Shown here: positions 21,644 through 28,889 of the stretch, in pieces
Position numbering within the stretch: the stretch's first letter is position 1
Layout: each line of letters opens with the position of its first letter
Source: Verrucomicrobiota bacterium
GTDB taxonomy: Bacteria > Verrucomicrobiota > Kiritimatiellia > Kiritimatiellales > Tichowtungiaceae
Length of the DNA stretch: 32,134 nucleotides
Assembly (NCBI GenBank): GCA_030619095.1
Contig: JAUXCB010000001.1
Coordinates: forward strand, 1 to 32,134
Reading direction: 5' to 3'
Translations under genes and position numbers: made by a program
Notes under the pieces: model-generated
Databases searched by the model: none
Told to the model about the DNA's origin: nothing
What the model saw: only the letters and a program-made list of their open reading frames with translations

Positions 21644-22618
21644 TTAACAACCTAAAGCCTGCACGGCAGTAATTGCTGTGAGACCCACTATATCTTCCGC
21701 ACTGCATCCGCGCGACAAATCATTCACTGGCTTATTGAGGCCTTGAAGCATCGGACCGTACGCCTCGGCACCGCCGAGGCGCTGCACAAGCTTATAGCCG
21801 ATATTTCCGGCATTGAGGTCGGGGAAAATCAGGACACGGGCTTCGCCATGCAACTCGCTCTCCGGGGCTTTGCTTCCGGCGACCGCCGGCACAATGGCGG
21901 CATCGAGTTGCAATTCGCCGTCGAGGCGAATCGGTGCATCGGGATGGTTGACCGCAAGGATTTCTTTGGCCTGGGCGGTCGCATCAATCACCTTCTCAAC
22001 CAGCGGACTGGAGGCCGAGCCTTTGGTGGAATAGGACAAAAGGGCTACAGCGCCGGGAATGCCAAATTTGAGTGCGGTGAGGCCGCTGCTGACCGCGATC
22101 TGCGCAAGCTGTTTCGCACTTGGGTTTTCAACAAGTGCGCAGTCGGAGAAGAGATAGGTGCGTCCCTGAACACACATAAAGAAGACGCTGGAGACGAAGG
22201 AGCCCTTGATGATCTGAAGCGCGGGGCGAACCGTGTCGGCAGTGGAATGAGCCGCGCCGGAGACGAGGCCGTCGGCATCACCGCACTGCACCATCATCAT
22301 GCCGAAATAGTTGACCTCTTGCTGAAGCGTCTCTTTGGCCTGCTCCAGGGTAAGCCCTTTGTGTTTACGCAGCTCATAGAACGCGGCGGCGTATTCATCG
22401 AGCTTCCCGGAGGTTTCGGGATGGATCACCTGCACACCGGCACCAGCGCGTCCGGCGACGGTTTCATCGCCGAGAACAATCACACGGGCAATGCCTTCGG
22501 CGACAATCTGTTTCGCCGCTTCCGTTACACGCTCGTCGGCACCTTCCGGCAAAACAAGGGTTCGCGGATTGGCTTTGGCCTTTGCAATAATGTCGGTGAT
22601 GAAAATACTGCGACTCAT
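21644..22618 (-). CDS. pta: Phosphate acetyltransferase (short form)
   Basis: This 324-residue enzyme converts acetyl-CoA and phosphate to acetyl phosphate and CoA. It is the short catalytic form without the N-terminal DRTGG region of the Pta of E. coli. Landmarks are ANPRTLVLPEGADERVTEAA, DADGLVSGAAHSTADTVRPAL, FSDCALVENPSAKQLAQIA, ALLSYSTKGSA, GELQLDAAIVP, and the C-terminal LIFPDLNAGNIGYKLVQRLGGAEAYGP. AAAGGA precedes the ATG. It is just downstream of the rplQ terminator, so its promoter must be short or it depends on read-through. Confidence 0.96.
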   Translation of the reverse strand: MSRSIFITDIIAKAKANPRTLVLPEGADERVTEAAKQIVAEGIARVIVLGDETVAGRAGAGVQVIHPETSGKLDEYAAAFYELRKHKGLTLEQAKETLQQEVNYFGMMMVQCGDADGLVSGAAHSTADTVRPALQIIKGSFVSSVFFMCVQGRTYLFSDCALVENPSAKQLAQIAVSSGLTALKFGIPGAVALLSYSTKGSASSPLVEKVIDATAQAKEILAVNHPDAPIRLDGELQLDAAIVPAVAGSKAPESELHGEARVLIFPDLNAGNIGYKLVQRLGGAEAYGPMLQGLNKPVNDLSRGCSAEDIVGLTAITAVQALGC

Positions 22619-22635
22619 CTTTTTTCCTTTGCGTT

Positions 22636-22689
22636 CTAACCCGTAACTAAAAAAAGACCTCTTAGCGGGTTAGCATAAAAGGTCTTTTT
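22636..22689 (-). terminator. rplQ terminator with an alternative stem
   Basis: On the minus strand AAAAAGACCT (reverse of 22680-22689) pairs with AGGTCTTTTT (reverse of 22651-22660), followed by T residues, giving a standard intrinsic terminator after rplQ. The loop contains CTAACCCG (reverse of 22665-22672), which can pair with CGGGTTAG (reverse of 22636-22643) just before pta. The second pairing would break the terminator stem. Confidence 0.75.
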
Positions 22690-22711
22690 CCATCCATCGG
22701 GGGTAATGTCC

Positions 22712-23086
22712 TTACTCGGCGGCTGCCTCGGAGGCTTCCACCCATTCAAGAATCGCCATTTCAGATGCATCGCTCATCCGCGGACCCAGCTTGGTGATCC
22801 GTGTATAGCCGCCTGCGCGGCTTGCGAAACCCGGTGCAATCTCTTCGAAGAGCACCTTCACCTGATCGGGATTTTTCAGCTTTGCCAACGCCTGACGGCG
22901 GGCAGAAAGCGTTCCTTTTTTTCCGAGGGTGACCATTTTCTCAGCGAGTGAACGGGCCACTTTGGCTTTCGAAAGCGTGGTTTTAATCCGGCGTTCTTTG
23001 ATCAGGCTGCAGACCATATTGGCTAGCATCGAGTCGCGATGTGCGCCCCGTCGACCCAGTTTAATTTTGCTTACGCGATGTCTCAT
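22712..23086 (-). CDS. rplQ: 50S ribosomal protein L17
   Basis: This 124-residue ribosomal protein starts MRHRVSKIKLGRRGAHRDSM, with the family run LANMVCSLIKERRIKTTLSKAKVARSLAEKMVTLGKKG. GGYTRITKLGPRMSDASEMAILEWVE is the normal C-terminal part. It contacts 23S rRNA near the peptide exit. It is the last gene of the infA-rplQ operon, 22 bp after rpoA, followed by a clear terminator. Confidence 0.97.
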   Translation of the reverse strand: MRHRVSKIKLGRRGAHRDSMLANMVCSLIKERRIKTTLSKAKVARSLAEKMVTLGKKGTLSARRQALAKLKNPDQVKVLFEEIAPGFASRAGGYTRITKLGPRMSDASEMAILEWVEASEAAAE

Positions 23087-23108
23087 GAGGTACCTCTTCT
23101 TCTACAGT

Positions 23109-24116
23109 CTATTCTTCATCAATGGCCGGGGGATTGAGCAGATCGGCTTCAAATGTCATACCGAGCGACAGTCCCATTTCGATGATCTTCTTCTTAATTT
23201 CATTCAGCGACTTCTTCCCGAAGTTGCGGTACTTGAGCATTTCAGCCTCCGTCTTCTGCGCCAGCTCACCAACCGTTGTGATATTGGCGTTGTTGAGGCA
23301 GTTGGCGGCGCGAACGCTCAGCTCGATTTCGTTCACACTGATATTGAGCTTCTTCCGGAGCTCTTCTTTTTCAATATCAATCTGTTTTTCGCTCGCTTCG
23401 AACTCGATGAGGTCTTTGTCGTAGCTGACAAAGATGTCGAGATGATGGCGCAGGATGGCGGCCGACATGGTCAGCGCCTCGTCCGGGTTCACACGGCCAT
23501 CGGTCCAGATTTCGATAATCAGTTGATCATAGTCGGTGCGGCGACCCACGCGGCAATTTTCGATTTCATATTTCACACGCGAAACCGGGGAGAAAAGCGA
23601 ATCGATCGGAATCACACCGATTTCCTGCTCGTCCGGCTTGTTTCCTTCCGCCGGACAGTACCCGCGACCGACGCGAGTTTCGATTTCAACATCAAAGGTG
23701 CCGTTAGTGTCGAGTGTCGCAATGTGGTGATCGGGGTTGAGTACCTCAATACTATCATTGGTCTGAATGTCTCCAGCCGTCACCTCGCCCGGACCTTTGA
23801 CGCTGATCGTTAGGTGCTGGGGCTCACGGGTGTAGGATTTGAGCAAAACCTTTTTGAGATTGAGAACGATGTCGGTGACATCCTCCACAACGCCCGGAAG
23901 GCTGCAAAATTCATGTGGAGCGCCTTCGATTTTGATCGAAGAAATTGCGGTGCCTTCCAGAGAGGAAAGCAGTACGCGGCGCATGGAGTTTCCGATGGTA
24001 CGGCCATATCCGGCCTCGAAGGGCTCCGCAATGAATTTTCCGTAGGTATCGGTGGAAACGGACTCGTCTTTGACGACCCGCTTGGGCATTTCGAAACGTC
24101 CCAGTCTAATTGGCAT
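23109..24116 (-). CDS. rpoA: RNA polymerase alpha subunit
   Basis: This 335-residue subunit starts polymerase assembly and contacts promoter UP elements and activators. The N-terminal domain has FIAEPFEAGYGRTIGNSMRRVLLSSLEGTAISSIKIEG. Its dimer and beta/beta' contact regions include GYCPAEGNKPDEQEIGVIPIDSLFSPVSRVKYEIE. The C-terminal domain, after the linker, reads LSVRAANCLNNANITTVGELAQKTEAEMLKYRNFGKKSLNEIKKKI with the normal DNA-contact helix. The gene follows rpsK directly (62-bp gap); rpsD, usually between them, is absent. Confidence 0.98.
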   Translation of the reverse strand: MPIRLGRFEMPKRVVKDESVSTDTYGKFIAEPFEAGYGRTIGNSMRRVLLSSLEGTAISSIKIEGAPHEFCSLPGVVEDVTDIVLNLKKVLLKSYTREPQHLTISVKGPGEVTAGDIQTNDSIEVLNPDHHIATLDTNGTFDVEIETRVGRGYCPAEGNKPDEQEIGVIPIDSLFSPVSRVKYEIENCRVGRRTDYDQLIIEIWTDGRVNPDEALTMSAAILRHHLDIFVSYDKDLIEFEASEKQIDIEKEELRKKLNISVNEIELSVRAANCLNNANITTVGELAQKTEAEMLKYRNFGKKSLNEIKKKIIEMGLSLGMTFEADLLNPPAIDEE

Positions 24117-24130
24117 CTTTTCTCCTCCCA

Positions 24131-24151
24131 GAACCGGGCATTAACCGGTTC
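24131..24151. promoter_or_regulatory. Hairpin in the rpsK-rpoA gap
   Basis: GAACCGG-GCATTAA-CCGGTTC is a perfect 7-bp stem between rpsK and rpoA, where rpsD is normally found. It could modulate rpoA expression or mark the rpsD loss. There is no T-run on the coding strand. Confidence 0.4.
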
Positions 24152-24178
24152 GTATGGTGTGTTTATTTTATCGATTCG

Positions 24179-24799
24179 TTATACGCGGCGCTGCTTCTTA
24201 GGGCGGCAGCCGTTATGTGGAATCGGCGTGGTATCTTTAATGGCGGAAACGCGTAACCCTGCGGACTGAATCGCACGCACGGCCGACTCGCGGCCCGCGC
24301 CCGGTCCCTGCACCCGGACCTCGACTTCGTTCATGCCATGGGAAATGGCACCGCGCGCGGCTTCCTGCGCAACGGTTGTGGCGGCAAACGCTGTGCTCTT
24401 GCGGGATCCTTTGAACCCGCAACGCCCGGCGCTACTCCACGAAACAACCTCTCCCTTCATATCGGTCAGAGAGACGATTGTGTTATTAAAGGTGGTTTTG
24501 ATGAATGCAATTCCGTACGGAACGTTCTTGGCACCCTTGACCCGGCGCTTCGGTTTGGCTTCCTCTTCCTGATCGCCTTCGATCACCGCAAAAATATCTT
24601 TTTGGCGGGAGGGTTTCTTCGCCTCACCGGGTTTTTCTTCCGTTTTCTCCGGAGTCTCCGCAGGGGCTTCCTCTGTTTTCGCTTCCGCGTTGGCGGGCAC
24701 GTCAGCAACAGGAGTCTCTACAGGGGCGTCCTCTGTCTTCGCTTCCGCTTTGGCGGGCGCGTCGACCACTTCTTCTACAGGTTTGGTTTCTTCAGCCAT
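24179..24799 (-). CDS. rpsK: 30S ribosomal protein S11 with an acidic N-terminal extension
   Basis: The S11 core of about 120 residues begins near residue 85 (VKGAKNVPYGIAFIKTTFNNTIVSLTD). It continues with WSSAGRCGFKGSRKSTAFAA and ends IKDTTPIPHNGCRPKKQRRV, all normal. The protein is 206 residues because about 84 residues precede it, rich in Glu, Ala, Pro and Lys. This part includes a 20-residue duplication (APAKAEAKTEDAPVETPVAD and ANAEAKTEEAPAETP). The duplication comes from a 60-bp direct repeat at 24661-24780. The extension continues the same frame from an ATG at 24799 and is probably disordered on the ribosome surface. S11 binds 16S rRNA at the platform. Confidence 0.95.
   Translation of the reverse strand: MAEETKPVEEVVDAPAKAEAKTEDAPVETPVADVPANAEAKTEEAPAETPEKTEEKPGEAKKPSRQKDIFAVIEGDQEEEAKPKRRVKGAKNVPYGIAFIKTTFNNTIVSLTDMKGEVVSWSSAGRCGFKGSRKSTAFAATTVAQEAARGAISHGMNEVEVRVQGPGAGRESAVRAIQSAGLRVSAIKDTTPIPHNGCRPKKQRRV
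24661..24780. repeat. 60-bp tandem duplication in rpsK
   Basis: The blocks 24661-24720 and 24721-24780 are each 60 bp, both start CAGGGGC(T/G)TCCTCTGT, and match closely over the first 40 bp or so. The duplication encodes the repeated acidic segment of S11. Confidence 0.75.
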
Positions 24800-24822
24800 G
24801 AATTCAATTCCTTAAGTTAAAA

Positions 24823-25227
24823 TTATCGCGTGGCCACTTTGGCGGCCGAACGCGCTTCCTTACCGCGAACCGCGCCCACCGTGCGAACCGGTCCCTTGCG
24901 AGTGCGGGCATTGGTTTTCGTCCGCTGTCCGCGAACGGGGAGACCGCGGCGATGCCGTGAACCGCGATAGGAATTAATGGAAATCAGGCGACGGATGTTC
25001 TGGGTAACCTGACGACGAAGATCGCCTTCAATCACATAGTCTTCACGAAGAATCTTGGTGAGGCTGGTGAGCTGCTCGTCGGTCAGGTCGTCCGCTTTCT
25101 GGGCGGGGTCGAGACCCGACTTAGCAATCGCTTCACGCGACGAGGTGAGGCCGAGGCCATACATATAAGTCAGCGCATATTCGAGGCGCTTTCTTCCGGG
25201 GATATCAATACCGAGGATCCGTGGCAT
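24823..25227 (-). CDS. rpsM: 30S ribosomal protein S13
   Basis: This 134-residue protein starts MPRILGIDIPGRKRLEYALTYMYGLG. The central LRREV-like DLRRQVTQNIRRLISINSYRGSRHRRGLPVRGQRTKTNARTRKGP is the normal rRNA and tRNA-contacting part at the subunit head. The C-terminus is basic and slightly longer than in E. coli. It lies 23 bp upstream of rpsK. Confidence 0.97.
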   Translation of the reverse strand: MPRILGIDIPGRKRLEYALTYMYGLGLTSSREAIAKSGLDPAQKADDLTDEQLTSLTKILREDYVIEGDLRRQVTQNIRRLISINSYRGSRHRRGLPVRGQRTKTNARTRKGPVRTVGAVRGKEARSAAKVATR

Positions 25228-25239
25228 AAATCTGCTCCT

Positions 25240-25356
25240 TTAGCCCTGACGCTGTTTGTGACGGGGTTTGTTCTTATTAATAATGTAAACACGCCCTTTA
25301 CGACGGACAATCTTGTCGTCAGCGCTGATCTTTTTTACCGAAGCTTTAACCTTCAT
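25240..25356 (-). CDS. rpmJ: 50S ribosomal protein L36, cysteine-free type
   Basis: This 38-residue protein reads MKVKASVKKISADDKIVRRK, then GRVYIINKNKPRHKQRQG. The pattern MKVxASVKKI...KPRHKQRQG is unmistakably L36. The zinc-ribbon cysteines found in the common form are replaced (ISADDK instead of CRNCK, and no Cys before the PRHKQ), so it is the zinc-free form. It lies between infA and rpsM, its standard place. The ATG is at 25356, 8 bp after the infA stop. Confidence 0.92.
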   Translation of the reverse strand: MKVKASVKKISADDKIVRRKGRVYIINKNKPRHKQRQG

Positions 25357-25364
25357 AAATTCAC

Positions 25365-25567
25365 CTAAAGTACTATTCGCCCTGCATTCATATTATAAGG
25401 CGACATTTCAACCTTCACACGCTCGCCTGTCTCCAGGAAAATCTTTTCCCGATCCCGCATGGCTATATAAGCCGTAAACTCATGTCCATTGCCTAAAACC
25501 GCACGGAAAGCGTGAGGTTCTATCACCGACTCCAATCGGGCGTCCAGCAAAATAATCTCGCGCTCAT
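25365..25567 (-). CDS. infA: Translation initiation factor IF-1
   Basis: This protein of about 68 residues starts MNEREIILLDARLESVIEPH, then FRAVLGNGHEFTAYIAMRDRE, LETGERVKVEMSPYNMNAGRIVL. The OB-fold pattern (F-x-V-x-L-x-NGH, TGERVxVExxPY, GRIV) identifies IF-1, which helps place initiator tRNA on the 30S subunit. The frame is open to an ATG at 25634, adding MKFLKFWLVQQGRAGMMSAF. No start has a good ribosome site, so the N-terminus is uncertain; I chose the one that matches normal IF-1 length. It opens the operon, divergent from the nuclease gene. Confidence 0.85.
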
Positions 25568-25674
25568 TCATTTCAAAGGCGGACATCATACCCGCCCGCC
25601 CCTGTTGCACAAGCCAGAATTTGAGAAATTTCATCTTTTCAAGTCAGGGCTTTCCGCAACGGGGAACTTTTATC

Positions 25675-25687
25675 TTCAAACCTTGAA
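25675..25687. repeat. TTCAA-ACC-TTGAA palindrome in the infA/nuclease divergent gap
   Basis: This short palindrome resembles the TTCCAA family and lies in the only space for both divergent promoters (25635-25716). An operator role is possible. No confident promoter boxes were seen. Confidence 0.35.
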
Positions 25688-25716
25688 AAAAATGACGCCC
25701 TCGGTAGAGTATCCGG

Positions 25717-26658
25717 ATGATGACTAAGTTGAAAAATACATTTTCGTGGTCGTTCAGCGCGGCGGCCGATTTTGACGAGTGCCGGCGGCGACGCTATTGG
25801 AGCAAGTACGGCATGTGGGGCGGATGGGAGCGCGGCGCAGACGAGATGACGAAGGCCGCCTACCGCCTGAACAAGATGACCAACCGCTGGGGTCTCATGG
25901 GCGTGGCGACGGAAGAGACGATTATGCGGGTTCTTCGCCAGCATCAGGCGGGAAACCCCATCACAGCGGACGAAGCGTACGAAGCGGTTGCACGACCCTT
26001 TTTAATTCGATGCTGGAAGGAGTCGCGCGCGAAGGCGTGGCAGAAAAATCCAAAACAGTTCTGCTGCCTGCAGGGTCATTACTACGGAACAATGGAGGAT
26101 GAAAAATCCGCCATCGGCGCCATCCGAAAACAGGTGCTCCACTGTACAGCCAACTTTATCGACAACGTTCTCCCCCGGATTGAACAGATCCCTTTTGAGC
26201 AGGAGATGCGAATCCAGACACCGGATATGGGCGGCGATCCCGAAAACATCACCTGGAACGGGGTGAAGATGTATGTGATTCCGGACTACGCCTACCGCAG
26301 GGGCAATCAGATGCATATTCACGACTGGAAGGCAGGAAAAATCAAGAAGGCGCACCGCGAACAGCTGGCGGGCTACGCGCTTTGGGCGGAGGTGAAGTAT
26401 CACGTGCCGATCGAAAACATTTTCCTCTATGTAGAATATCTCAACGAGGGACAGGTGCTTCCGTTCCAGTTGACGAAGGAAGAGTTCGACGGACAAAAAG
26501 CCCGCATTGAAGCGTCGGTGGCGGAGATGAGCGAATACCTCGCGGACTTCGACCGCAAAAAAAACGAGCCGCTCCCAAAAGAGGAGTGGGAGTTGGCAGC
26601 CGATCCGAACTCCTGCAAATACTGTAAGTTTTATGAGCTCTGCAAGGGGGAATTGTAG
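25717..26658 (+). CDS. PD-(D/E)XK nuclease with Fe-S cysteines (Cas4/AddB-like)
   Basis: This 313-residue protein has nuclease core residues IPDYAYRRGNQMHIHDWKAGK, with Asp190 and Asp203-Trp-Lys205. They are followed by a helix with REQLAGYALWAEVKY (QxxxY motif). The cysteines are Cys22 in DECRRRRYW and Cys300, Cys303 and Cys309 in SCKYCKFYELC. They match the 4Fe-4S cluster of AddB and Cas4 exonucleases. No Cas1/Cas2, helicase or CRISPR lies nearby, so it is a solitary family member. The role may be DNA repair or RNA/DNA end processing, but is not known. A start at 25717 or 25720 (ATGATG) is equally possible. Confidence 0.8.
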   Translation: MMTKLKNTFSWSFSAAADFDECRRRRYWSKYGMWGGWERGADEMTKAAYRLNKMTNRWGLMGVATEETIMRVLRQHQAGNPITADEAYEAVARPFLIRCWKESRAKAWQKNPKQFCCLQGHYYGTMEDEKSAIGAIRKQVLHCTANFIDNVLPRIEQIPFEQEMRIQTPDMGGDPENITWNGVKMYVIPDYAYRRGNQMHIHDWKAGKIKKAHREQLAGYALWAEVKYHVPIENIFLYVEYLNEGQVLPFQLTKEEFDGQKARIEASVAEMSEYLADFDRKKNEPLPKEEWELAADPNSCKYCKFYELCKGEL

Positions 26659-26672
26659 GAAGTGAGAGTGTA

Positions 26673-26700
26673 CATTCCACTTTCCACATTCCACTTTCCA
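26673..26700. repeat. Perfect 14-bp tandem CATTCCACTTTCCA
   Basis: CATTCCACTTTCCA occurs at 26673-26686 and again at 26687-26700, between the convergent nuclease and ftsW genes. It has the same word-like character as 14611-14646. Confidence 0.7.
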
Positions 26701-26708
26701 CAATCTCT

Positions 26709-27854
26709 CTACGTCTTTTTCCGCTTATCCTTAAAGAGCGCGGCGCGGCGTCTGGCCTTTGGGGTTCGGGCCGTGTGTGCGACGTTGACAAGTATCCCGA
26801 TCATCGCGAAACAGACGAGCAGGCTCGATCCCCCATAACTGATAAAAGGAAGCGCGATCCCTTTGGTCGGCATGGATCCGGTAACAACGGCCAGATTAAT
26901 CATCGCCTGCAAAGTAAGCATCAGGGTGATCCCAAGTGCCGTGAAACGTCCAAAATCATCATTGGCCCGCTCGGCAATCCGCAATCCGCAAATAAAAATA
27001 ACAACAAATAGAAGCAGTACACACGCCGTGGCGATGAGACCCAGCTCCTCCCCGATAATAGGAAAGATGAAATCGGTGTGGGCTTCGGGGAGATAAAACT
27101 GCTTCTGAATGCTGCTACCGAGGCCGACACCCCACTCTCCGCCCGCTGCGAAAGCGCATTTGGCGTTGATGAGCTGCCACCCAGCGCCCTGAGAATGCGC
27201 TTCGGGATCCAAGAAGGCCATGATCCGCTCCCGTCTATTTGGAATCAACACCAGCATGAAAGCCAACGATCCCACACCGAGAGCAATAACTCCCAAAAGC
27301 CAGAAAAAGCGAGCACCGCCAATATAAAGAAGAATGAAAACGACGGCACCCACCAGCATTGTGGTTCCGAAATCCGGCGCAGCCATCAATAAAACAGCAA
27401 ACAGTCCGATCCCCAGAACGGGAACAAGGAAGCCTCGCTTAAAGGTGTGCATATAGCGGCGGCGGCGGGAAATCCACCAGGCCGAAGAAAGAATGACCCC
27501 AAGCTTGGCAAACTCAGAGGGCTGAATTGCAAAGGGTCCAAAACGAATCCAGCGCCAGCTTCCATTGATTTCACGCCCGATGCCGGGAATGCGAACCAGT
27601 ACTAGAAAGACAATGCAGAATGCGGCGGCGGGTAGCGCGATTTTTCGAACCCATGCTAAATCGATTCGCGCGCAAACAATGGCAATCGGCAGTGAAATAA
27701 AGAGAAGCCAGATCAACTGGCGAACCAGAAAGTGTTCCGCTTGTTCATAATGGCTCTCCCCGCGCACCATGCTGGCACTGAACATCATCACCATCCCAAC
27801 CGTAACAAGAATGAGGACGGCGGAAATGAGGACAATGATGGTTCGACGCTGCAT
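26709..27854 (-). CDS. ftsW: Peptidoglycan polymerase FtsW (SEDS family)
   Basis: This 381-residue membrane protein has about ten hydrophobic segments. Key parts are INGSWRWIRFGPFAIQPSEFAKLGVIL (the SEDS QPSEFAK signature), AAPDFGTTMLVGAV, YLPEAHTDFIFPIIGEELGL (catalytic-site Asp and Glu region), and GIALPFISYGGSSLL. SEDS proteins polymerise glycan strands of peptidoglycan at the septum. It lies after murD and the LysM gene, as in division/cell-wall clusters, but two terminators separate it from the LysM gene. Start MQRRTIIVLISAVL at 27854. Confidence 0.95.
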   Translation of the reverse strand: MQRRTIIVLISAVLILVTVGMVMMFSASMVRGESHYEQAEHFLVRQLIWLLFISLPIAIVCARIDLAWVRKIALPAAAFCIVFLVLVRIPGIGREINGSWRWIRFGPFAIQPSEFAKLGVILSSAWWISRRRRYMHTFKRGFLVPVLGIGLFAVLLMAAPDFGTTMLVGAVVFILLYIGGARFFWLLGVIALGVGSLAFMLVLIPNRRERIMAFLDPEAHSQGAGWQLINAKCAFAAGGEWGVGLGSSIQKQFYLPEAHTDFIFPIIGEELGLIATACVLLLFVVIFICGLRIAERANDDFGRFTALGITLMLTLQAMINLAVVTGSMPTKGIALPFISYGGSSLLVCFAMIGILVNVAHTARTPKARRRAALFKDKRKKT

Positions 27855-27914
27855 GAGAAAAACTATAATCCAGCTGAAGGTAGAAAGTCAAAAAAACGAA
27901 AGCTGAAATCAACA

Positions 27915-27942
27915 AAAAGCACTCCGAGAACGGAGTGCTTTT
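27915..27942 (-). terminator. Strong intrinsic terminator upstream of ftsW
   Basis: AAAAGCACTCCG (27915-27926), loop AGAA, CGGAGTGCTTTT (27931-27942): a perfect 12-bp stem. On the minus strand it ends in TTTTTG. It closes the murD-LysM transcript. Confidence 0.85.
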
Positions 27943-27966
27943 CATCCCTTTTGCTATCGAAAAAAT

Positions 27967-27997
27967 TTATCTAAGCAGTCTACGACTGCTGTAGACT
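27967..27997 (-). terminator. Overlapping hairpins after the LysM gene
   Basis: AGCAGTC (27974-27980) pairs with GACTGCT (27984-27990), and AGTCTAC (27977-27983) alternatively with GTAGACT (27991-27997). On the minus strand a T-rich run (AAATTTTTTC) follows. Probably a first, weaker terminator directly after the LysM gene stop. Confidence 0.55.
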
Positions 27998-28887
27998 TAT
28001 TCTGGAATCGGAACCAGCAACTTGGTGCCGGGCTTCAGGGTCGAAGGATCCGTAATGCCATTCAGAAGCATGATCTCCTTCTTCAAGCTTCCATACTGGC
28101 GGGCGACATCCTCAAGGGTCTCTCCGGGATAAAGAACATGCTCGTACACCGGGGCGGAGCCCGCCGGTGCGAGAGGTTTCAAACCAACAATCGGAGCCAA
28201 CTCCGGGGCGGCATCTTTCACGGGTGCCAATTTCGCAGGGGCGGAGGGAGCAACCTTGATCAACACAACGCCTTCTTTTGGAATGGTGAGGCTCTTCCCG
28301 GCAATAATCCGGTTGCTGCTCATCGCATTGGCCGCCTTGAGTTCGGCGATAGTCACGCCGGCACGACTGGCGATGCCTGAAAGGGTGTCGCCTCGTTGAA
28401 TGACATAGGTGGTGCCTTCTGTAATCGGCTTGCTGGAGCCCGCCGCCGGACGGGTAACCCGGGAGGAGGAAGCGTTGAGCCCGGAAGGAATCACGATCTC
28501 CTGACCCACCAGAAGCTTGTTGGCATTGGAGAGGTTGTTGAGTGCGGCCAGCTTTTTCCAGCTCGTGCCATACATCGAGGCAATCGCGGAAAGGGTATCT
28601 CCTTTACGGACAACATAGGTGTCTCCAACTGCCGGCACGGCGGGAGGATCAAATATCACACCGGGATCCGTATCGATCATCGGCGGCAACAAAATGGAGT
28701 CTGACCCGTCAGCAGGAAAATCGACGGTGTCGGCAACGTGCGCAGGCCCAAGGGTCGGCTCGTTGTAGGGCCAGTTAAACGCGTCGATGGGACACTGACC
28801 TGTCGCACATCCTTGCATAAGTAGAACACCCGCCAGCACCACCAGGTGCAGAGCCAAAAGCTGTAAACTGATTTTTCTTGATTTCAT
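27997..28887 (-). CDS. LysM-domain lipoprotein
   Basis: This 296-residue protein has a lipoprotein signal peptide, LALHLVVLAGVLLMQGC, with lipidated Cys27. Three LysM domains follow: about 88-133 (YVVRKGDTLSAIASMYGTSW), about 159-202 (YVIQRGDTLSGIASRAGVTI) and about 249-295 (HVLYPGETLEDVARQYGSLK). They are joined by Pro/Ala-rich linkers. LysM binds N-acetylglucosamine in peptidoglycan, so the protein probably tethers the outer membrane to the wall or serves as a cell-wall enzyme partner. No catalytic domain is present. It starts 2 bp after murD and is probably translationally coupled. Confidence 0.9.
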   Translation of the reverse strand: MKSRKISLQLLALHLVVLAGVLLMQGCATGQCPIDAFNWPYNEPTLGPAHVADTVDFPADGSDSILLPPMIDTDPGVIFDPPAVPAVGDTYVVRKGDTLSAIASMYGTSWKKLAALNNLSNANKLLVGQEIVIPSGLNASSSRVTRPAAGSSKPITEGTTYVIQRGDTLSGIASRAGVTIAELKAANAMSSNRIIAGKSLTIPKEGVVLIKVAPSAPAKLAPVKDAAPELAPIVGLKPLAPAGSAPVYEHVLYPGETLEDVARQYGSLKKEIMLLNGITDPSTLKPGTKLLVPIPE

Positions 28888-28889
28888 GA

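Noticed and set aside
25717..26658. Cas4 of a CRISPR system
   Set aside because: No repeats, Cas1 or Cas2 are nearby; only the nuclease/Fe-S pattern is shared.
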